Positions 60,481 to 64,000 of a stretch of DNA of 64,000 nucleotides are shown here, one piece after another; position 1 is the first letter of the stretch; every line of letters begins with the position of its first letter. The translations under genes and the position numbers were made by a program. Origin of the DNA: Thermohalobaculum sp039180675. GTDB lineage: Bacteria; Pseudomonadota; Alphaproteobacteria; Rhodobacterales; Rhodobacteraceae. The notes under the pieces are model-generated. The model was not told where the DNA came from. It saw only the letters and a list, made by a program, of their open reading frames with translations, and did no database searches. The stretch lies in assembly GCA_039180675.1 (NCBI GenBank), contig JBCDDC010000001.1:226140-290139 (forward strand), read 5' to 3'.

Positions 60481-61926
60481 ATGCGGCGCAACCGGAATGT
60501 GAAGATCGTGGCTACCGTCGGACCGGCCTGCTCGACGCGCGAAATGCTGAAGAAGCTGGCGGAGACGGGGGTAGATGTCTTTCGGCTGAACATGTCCCAC
60601 GGCACGCATGAGGATATTGCCGAGCGCCACGCGATGATCCGAGAGATCGAACATGAGGTTGGTCACCCGATTGCAATTCTCGGCGATCTCCAGGGGCCAA
60701 AACTGCGCGTCGGTCTGTTCAAGGACGGCCCCGTGATGCTGGAGACTGGACAGGAGTTCCGTTTCGACCTGGATGAGACAGAGGGAGACGCGAAGAGGGT
60801 GTTCCTCCCACACCCCGAGATCTTCGCAGCACTCGAGCCTGGAGCGACGCTGCTGGTCAATGACGGCAAGATCCGGCTCAAGGTGAAGAGCTGCGACAAA
60901 CAGCATGCGCAGTGCGAGGTCATCGTCGGCGGCGAAATCTCGAACAACAAGGGCGTGAACGTCCCCGATGTCGTCCTGCCGCTGGCTGCATTGACGGAGA
61001 AGGACCGCAAGGATCTCGACTTCGTTTTGGAGCTTGGCATCGACTGGCTGGCGCTAAGCTTCGTCCAGCGCCCGGAAGATGTGCAGGAGGCGCGGGATCT
61101 GGCAGGCAAGGGCGTGGCGATCATGGTGAAGGTCGAAAAGCCCGCCTGTGTGGACCGGTTCGATGAGATCCTGGCGGTTTCCGATGGCATCATGGTAGCC
61201 CGTGGCGATCTGGGCGTAGAGATGCCGATCCACGAGCTGCCGCCGATCCAGAAACGCCTGATCCGCGAGTGCCGCCGCCATGCCAAACCGGTGATCGTGG
61301 CCACTCAGATGCTGGAAAGCATGATCACCTCGCCAGTGCCGACCCGTGCGGAGGTCTCAGATGTCGCCAGCGCGATTTATGACGGGGCAGACGCAGTGAT
61401 GCTGTCGGCGGAGAGCGCGGCGGGTGATTACCCGGTCGAGGCGGTTGCAATGATGGATTCCATCGCGAAACACCTTGAGGGCGAGGACCTCTACCGCCAG
61501 TCGCTGGAGGCGGGGCCGCAGATCCAGCGCAATACCGTCTCCGATGCGATCACTTCAGCCGCCAATCAGGTCGCGGTCTCGACAAAGGTTAAAGCGATCA
61601 GCTGTTTCACGCATTCCGGAACCACGGCTTTGTTGATGTCACGCGAGCGCCCGGTTGTCCCGATCATCGCGCTCACCCCGGTGCGGGAGACGGCGCGGCG
61701 GCTCTCGCTCGCCTGGGGAATGCACTGCGTGGTGACCGAAACGGTCGAGCGGTTCAAACTGGCCGTCGTCAGCGCCGTGCGCGTCGCGAAGGATCACGGA
61801 TTCGCGTCAGAGGAAGACAACATCATCGTCACCGCTGGTGTGCCGTTCAACGTGCCGGGTACCACCAACATTCTCCGGGTTGCCCCGGTCGACGAGCGCA
61901 AGATCTTCGAAGGCGGGCACGACTGA
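60481..61926 (+). CDS. pyk: Pyruvate kinase
   Basis: The 481-residue product has the PK marks: V-A-T-V-G-P-A-C-S near 10, R-L-N-M-S-H-G, the barrel site M-V-A-R-G-D-L-G-V-E (about 238-247) and A-T-Q-M-L-E-S-M-I. The C-terminal domain (about 350-480) is intact. Final step of glycolysis. A 158-bp leader separates it from the N-formylglutamate gene; ATG 60481 follows GGGGGA. Confidence 0.96.
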   Translation: MRRNRNVKIVATVGPACSTREMLKKLAETGVDVFRLNMSHGTHEDIAERHAMIREIEHEVGHPIAILGDLQGPKLRVGLFKDGPVMLETGQEFRFDLDETEGDAKRVFLPHPEIFAALEPGATLLVNDGKIRLKVKSCDKQHAQCEVIVGGEISNNKGVNVPDVVLPLAALTEKDRKDLDFVLELGIDWLALSFVQRPEDVQEARDLAGKGVAIMVKVEKPACVDRFDEILAVSDGIMVARGDLGVEMPIHELPPIQKRLIRECRRHAKPVIVATQMLESMITSPVPTRAEVSDVASAIYDGADAVMLSAESAAGDYPVEAVAMMDSIAKHLEGEDLYRQSLEAGPQIQRNTVSDAITSAANQVAVSTKVKAISCFTHSGTTALLMSRERPVVPIIALTPVRETARRLSLAWGMHCVVTETVERFKLAVVSAVRVAKDHGFASEEDNIIVTAGVPFNVPGTTNILRVAPVDERKIFEGGHD

Positions 61927-61987
61927 GAGAAGGCTGGCCACTCAATCGGTTGGCCGATAGTGTCGGCTCGACAATCTGCGAGGCGAG

Positions 61988-63328
61988 ATGTCCGAGACGG
62001 CCCCGAACCAGTTTGCACTCTTGAAGACGCGGCGGTTCCTGCCGCTCTTCCTCGTGCTGTTTCTGGGGGCGCTGAACGATCAGGTGTTCAAGAACGCCTT
62101 CGTTGCGCTGGTCACCTTCGTCATCGTGATCAGCGTGAATGGCGCGGACGTGGTGCCGTTCGCGGGTCTCAACATAGGTCTCGACGCCTTTTCCCTCATC
62201 GCGAACATTCTCTTCATCCTGCCTTTTGCGCTGATCGCGCCGACGGCGGGGCAGATTACCGATAGGCTCGATAAGCGGGTGATGATCCGCTTCGTCAAAC
62301 TCGCCGAGATCTTCATCATGATCATGGCGGTGATCTGCTACATCTATCAGCAGGTTGAGTTGCTTTTGCTGGTGCTTTTCCTTTTGGGAGCACAGTCTGC
62401 GATTTTCGCGCCGGTGAAATACGCCGTGCTGCCTCAGTATCTGAGCCGGGAAGAACTGCTCGGCGGCAATGGGCTGGCGCAGGCCGCGACCTTCATTGCG
62501 ATCATCTTCGGGACGATCCTGGGGACCCAGGTGATCCTGATCCCGGATATCGGGATCACCGCCGTCTCGGTCACGGTCATGGTGATCGCGCTGATTGGGT
62601 ATGCAGCGGCGCTCGCCGCACCCTCCGCCCCGCCTGTAGGTGAGCCACAACCGATCGACTGGGTTCTGCCGCGTGCCGCTTGGCGGTTGGTGATGGGCTG
62701 CCGGACCCGGCGGGTGCCGTTCTCCGCGATCCTTCTGATCGCATGGTTCTGGTTCATGGGCGTGACCTTCATGTCGCTGCTGGGCGCCTACACGCGCACG
62801 GTGTTGCAAGGAAATGAGGATGTGCTTACCGCGCTGCTCACCTGCTTCTCTATCGGGGTCGCGGTCGGGGCGCTTATGTCAAACCGTATTGCCCGGGGTG
62901 GGAGTGGGCTGGATGCGACACCCTGGGCTGCGCTGGGCCTCGGCGGGATTGCCATTCTGCTTTGGCTCGTGACGCCGGTGGGCGCGCCCGGGGCGGATAT
63001 CTCGCTGCCGGAGTTTCTGGGGACGGCGCAGGGCGTGGGGGTCTTCCTCTGTTTCATTGGTTTGGCTGTGTCCGGTGGGATCTACATCACGCCGCTCAAC
63101 ACGCTGTTGCAGCGCACGGCCCCGGCGCGGATGCGGGCGCAGTTCGTCGCTTGCTCGAATGTCGTCGATGCGGTGGCGATGCTGTTTTCCGGCTTCGTCG
63201 GGCTGGTGCTGGGCGCGATGGGCCTCGTCTCGGTGGAGATCTTTGCAGTGCTTGGCCTCACCGCGCTGCCCATGGCGGTGATGTGCGCCCGGCTCACGCC
63301 TGGGCATGTGATGCGGCTCGCGTTCTGA
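61988..63328 (+). CDS. MFS lysophospholipid-transporter-like protein (LplT-like)
   Basis: The 446-residue membrane protein has about 12 helices and the LplT/Aas-N-domain marks N-D-Q-V-F-K-N-A (residues about 29-37) and G-A-Q-S-A-I-F-A-P-V-K-Y. It may flip lysophospholipids across the inner membrane for reacylation. No acyltransferase (Aas) domain is attached. The start of the next gene overlaps its stop by one base. Confidence 0.85.
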   Translation: MSETAPNQFALLKTRRFLPLFLVLFLGALNDQVFKNAFVALVTFVIVISVNGADVVPFAGLNIGLDAFSLIANILFILPFALIAPTAGQITDRLDKRVMIRFVKLAEIFIMIMAVICYIYQQVELLLLVLFLLGAQSAIFAPVKYAVLPQYLSREELLGGNGLAQAATFIAIIFGTILGTQVILIPDIGITAVSVTVMVIALIGYAAALAAPSAPPVGEPQPIDWVLPRAAWRLVMGCRTRRVPFSAILLIAWFWFMGVTFMSLLGAYTRTVLQGNEDVLTALLTCFSIGVAVGALMSNRIARGGSGLDATPWAALGLGGIAILLWLVTPVGAPGADISLPEFLGTAQGVGVFLCFIGLAVSGGIYITPLNTLLQRTAPARMRAQFVACSNVVDAVAMLFSGFVGLVLGAMGLVSVEIFAVLGLTALPMAVMCARLTPGHVMRLAF

Positions 63329-63768
63329 TGCGCAAGGCGTTCTGGAAGCTTCCGATCGAAGAGCTTACGCGTGAGGAGTGGGAAGCGCTCTGCGACCGCT
63401 GTGGGCGTTGCTGCGCGATCAAGCTGGAAAATGAAGACACTGGCGAGGTGTTCTACACGGATCTGACCTGCCGCCTGTTCGACAACGCGACCTGCAAATG
63501 CGGGAACTACGCGCTGCGCGGGCATCTGGTGGAAGGGTGTGTGCAGCTCTCGACCCAGAGCCTTCCGGAGGCTGCCACCTGGCTGCCGAGGAGCTGCGCC
63601 TACCGCCGGGTCTACGAGGGCCGGGATCTCGCGGCCTGGCATCCGCTCCTCTCCGGCCGGTCTGAGAGCGTGCATGAGGCGGGGGTGAGCCTGCGGGGAA
63701 GGGGCGTTCCGGAATACGAGGTGGATGAGCGCGATCACGAGGATCATATCGTCGAAGAGGATTTCTGA
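63328..63768 (+). CDS. YcgN-family cysteine-cluster protein
   Basis: The 146-residue product has the UPF0260/YcgN cysteine pattern C-D-R-C-G-R-C-C, then D-L-T-C, C-K-C and G-C-V-Q-L, likely ligands of a metal or Fe-S cluster. Function unknown. It is coupled to the LplT-like gene by TGATG and its stop lies inside the left arm of an inverted repeat. Confidence 0.92.
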   Translation: MRKAFWKLPIEELTREEWEALCDRCGRCCAIKLENEDTGEVFYTDLTCRLFDNATCKCGNYALRGHLVEGCVQLSTQSLPEAATWLPRSCAYRRVYEGRDLAAWHPLLSGRSESVHEAGVSLRGRGVPEYEVDERDHEDHIVEEDF

Positions 63769-63838
63769 GCCCCGCTCTCTTAGCCCGCCGCCCGCCCCCA
63801 CCCACCCACCGCGGGCAGCGGCCAAGAGAGCGGGGCTC
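63767..63838. repeat. 15-bp perfect inverted repeat before the threonine aldolase gene
   Basis: GAGCCCCGCTCTCTT (63767-63781) and its exact complement (63824-63838) enclose 42 bases of Pro-codon-like C-rich sequence that holds further GC-rich pairing. It begins at the YcgN-family stop codon and ends 3-4 bp before the ribosome site of the aldolase. It could be a terminator for the upstream genes or an attenuator that masks the aldolase ribosome site. Confidence 0.6.
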
Positions 63839-63852
63839 ATCAGGAGGACCCC

Positions 63853-64000
63853 ATGATTTTCACATCCGACAATGCGTCCGGTGCTGCACCGGAAATCCTT
63901 GAGGCGGTTGCACGGGTGAATGATGGCTATACGCGAGGATACGGCGCCGACGAGACATCGGAGCGGGCCGAGGAGATGGTGCGCGAGATCTTCGAAGCCC
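63853..64000 (+). CDS. ltaE: Low-specificity threonine aldolase (partial, C-terminus off the right edge)
   Basis: ATG at 63853 follows AGGAGG by six bases. The first 49 residues read as a PLP-dependent threonine aldolase N-terminus: F-T-S-D-N-A-S-G-A-A-P-E-I, then the G-Y-G-A-D-E-T-S segment. The enzyme cleaves threonine to glycine and acetaldehyde. The catalytic lysine is beyond the edge. Confidence 0.88.
   Translation, partial: MIFTSDNASGAAPEILEAVARVNDGYTRGYGADETSERAEEMVREIFEA

Noticed and set aside
1..64000. CRISPR arrays, insertion sequences, prophage or toxin-antitoxin genes
   Set aside because: I found no regularly spaced repeats, transposase-like or phage-like products, or paired small toxin/antitoxin patterns by reading; a computational repeat scan was not possible.

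Overview
The window reads as chromosomal DNA of a GC-rich alphaproteobacterium, most likely a marine-type Rhodobacterales (Rhodobacteraceae/roseobacter group). The evidence is the strong G/C third-position bias, an Aap/Bzt-type amino-acid transporter, an NAD-dependent fds-type formate dehydrogenase, a GapR/DUF2312 nucleoid protein, DUF1244 and DUF1513 proteins, and the imelysin/di-haem iron locus. I see no phage genes, insertion sequences, CRISPR array or rRNA. There is one tRNA, tRNA-Asn(GTT). Genes are packed tightly, often with 1-, 4- or 8-bp stop/start overlaps.

Layout. (1) 1-4072, minus strand: an energised iron-uptake operon (small membrane protein, PepSY membrane protein, two unknown envelope proteins, ExbB, and ExbD cut by the left edge). 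(2) 4624-10521, plus strand and divergent from it: HemP, an unknown Cys-containing protein, imelysin, a Bfd-type ferredoxin, a di-haem oxidoreductase, a second imelysin and a Tat-exported DUF1513 protein. Together 1 and 2 form an iron island around a 551-bp control region that holds an 18-bp palindrome. (3) 10592-18458, minus: an operon for an unidentified nitrogenous substrate (binding protein, two permeases, BisC/TorA-type molybdoenzyme, IclR regulator, FAD amine oxidase), with a divergent M20 hydrolase at 18716-20119. The transporter has no ATPase gene here. (4) 20158-25628: NAD-formate dehydrogenase (fdsA and a fused fdsGB) with a LysR regulator. (5) tRNA-Asn, a large exported M28 peptidase, then a xanthine-dehydrogenase-family operon (FAD, 2Fe-2S and Mo subunits) ending in a MoaD-like protein.

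(6) 32938-39000: carB, greA and a coiled-coil membrane protein. (7) 39008-44131, minus: lipase-like hydrolase, fdhD, mobA, mobB, moeA and an MFS carrier, mostly joined by 4-bp overlaps. This supplies and sulfurates the molybdenum cofactor that the three molybdoenzymes of the window need. (8) Alanine dehydrogenase, AzlCD branched-chain amino-acid exporter, MscL. (9) 46928-52532: pheT and pheS, unusually separated by small envelope genes and a glutamine amidotransferase. (10) DUF2147, oligoendopeptidase F, OmpA-family lipoprotein, a sigma-54 response regulator, GapR, an SDR, DUF1244, N-formylglutamate amidohydrolase. (11) Pyruvate kinase, an LplT-like carrier, a YcgN-type protein and the start of a threonine aldolase cut by the right edge.

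The strongest leads for new biology are the HemP-coupled Cys protein inside the imelysin/di-haem operon, the ATPase-less transporter operon with a cytoplasmic molybdoenzyme and a tandem 21-bp-period operator, and the XDH-family operon with its own MoaD. Functions come from motif and architecture recognition by eye; no database search was run.
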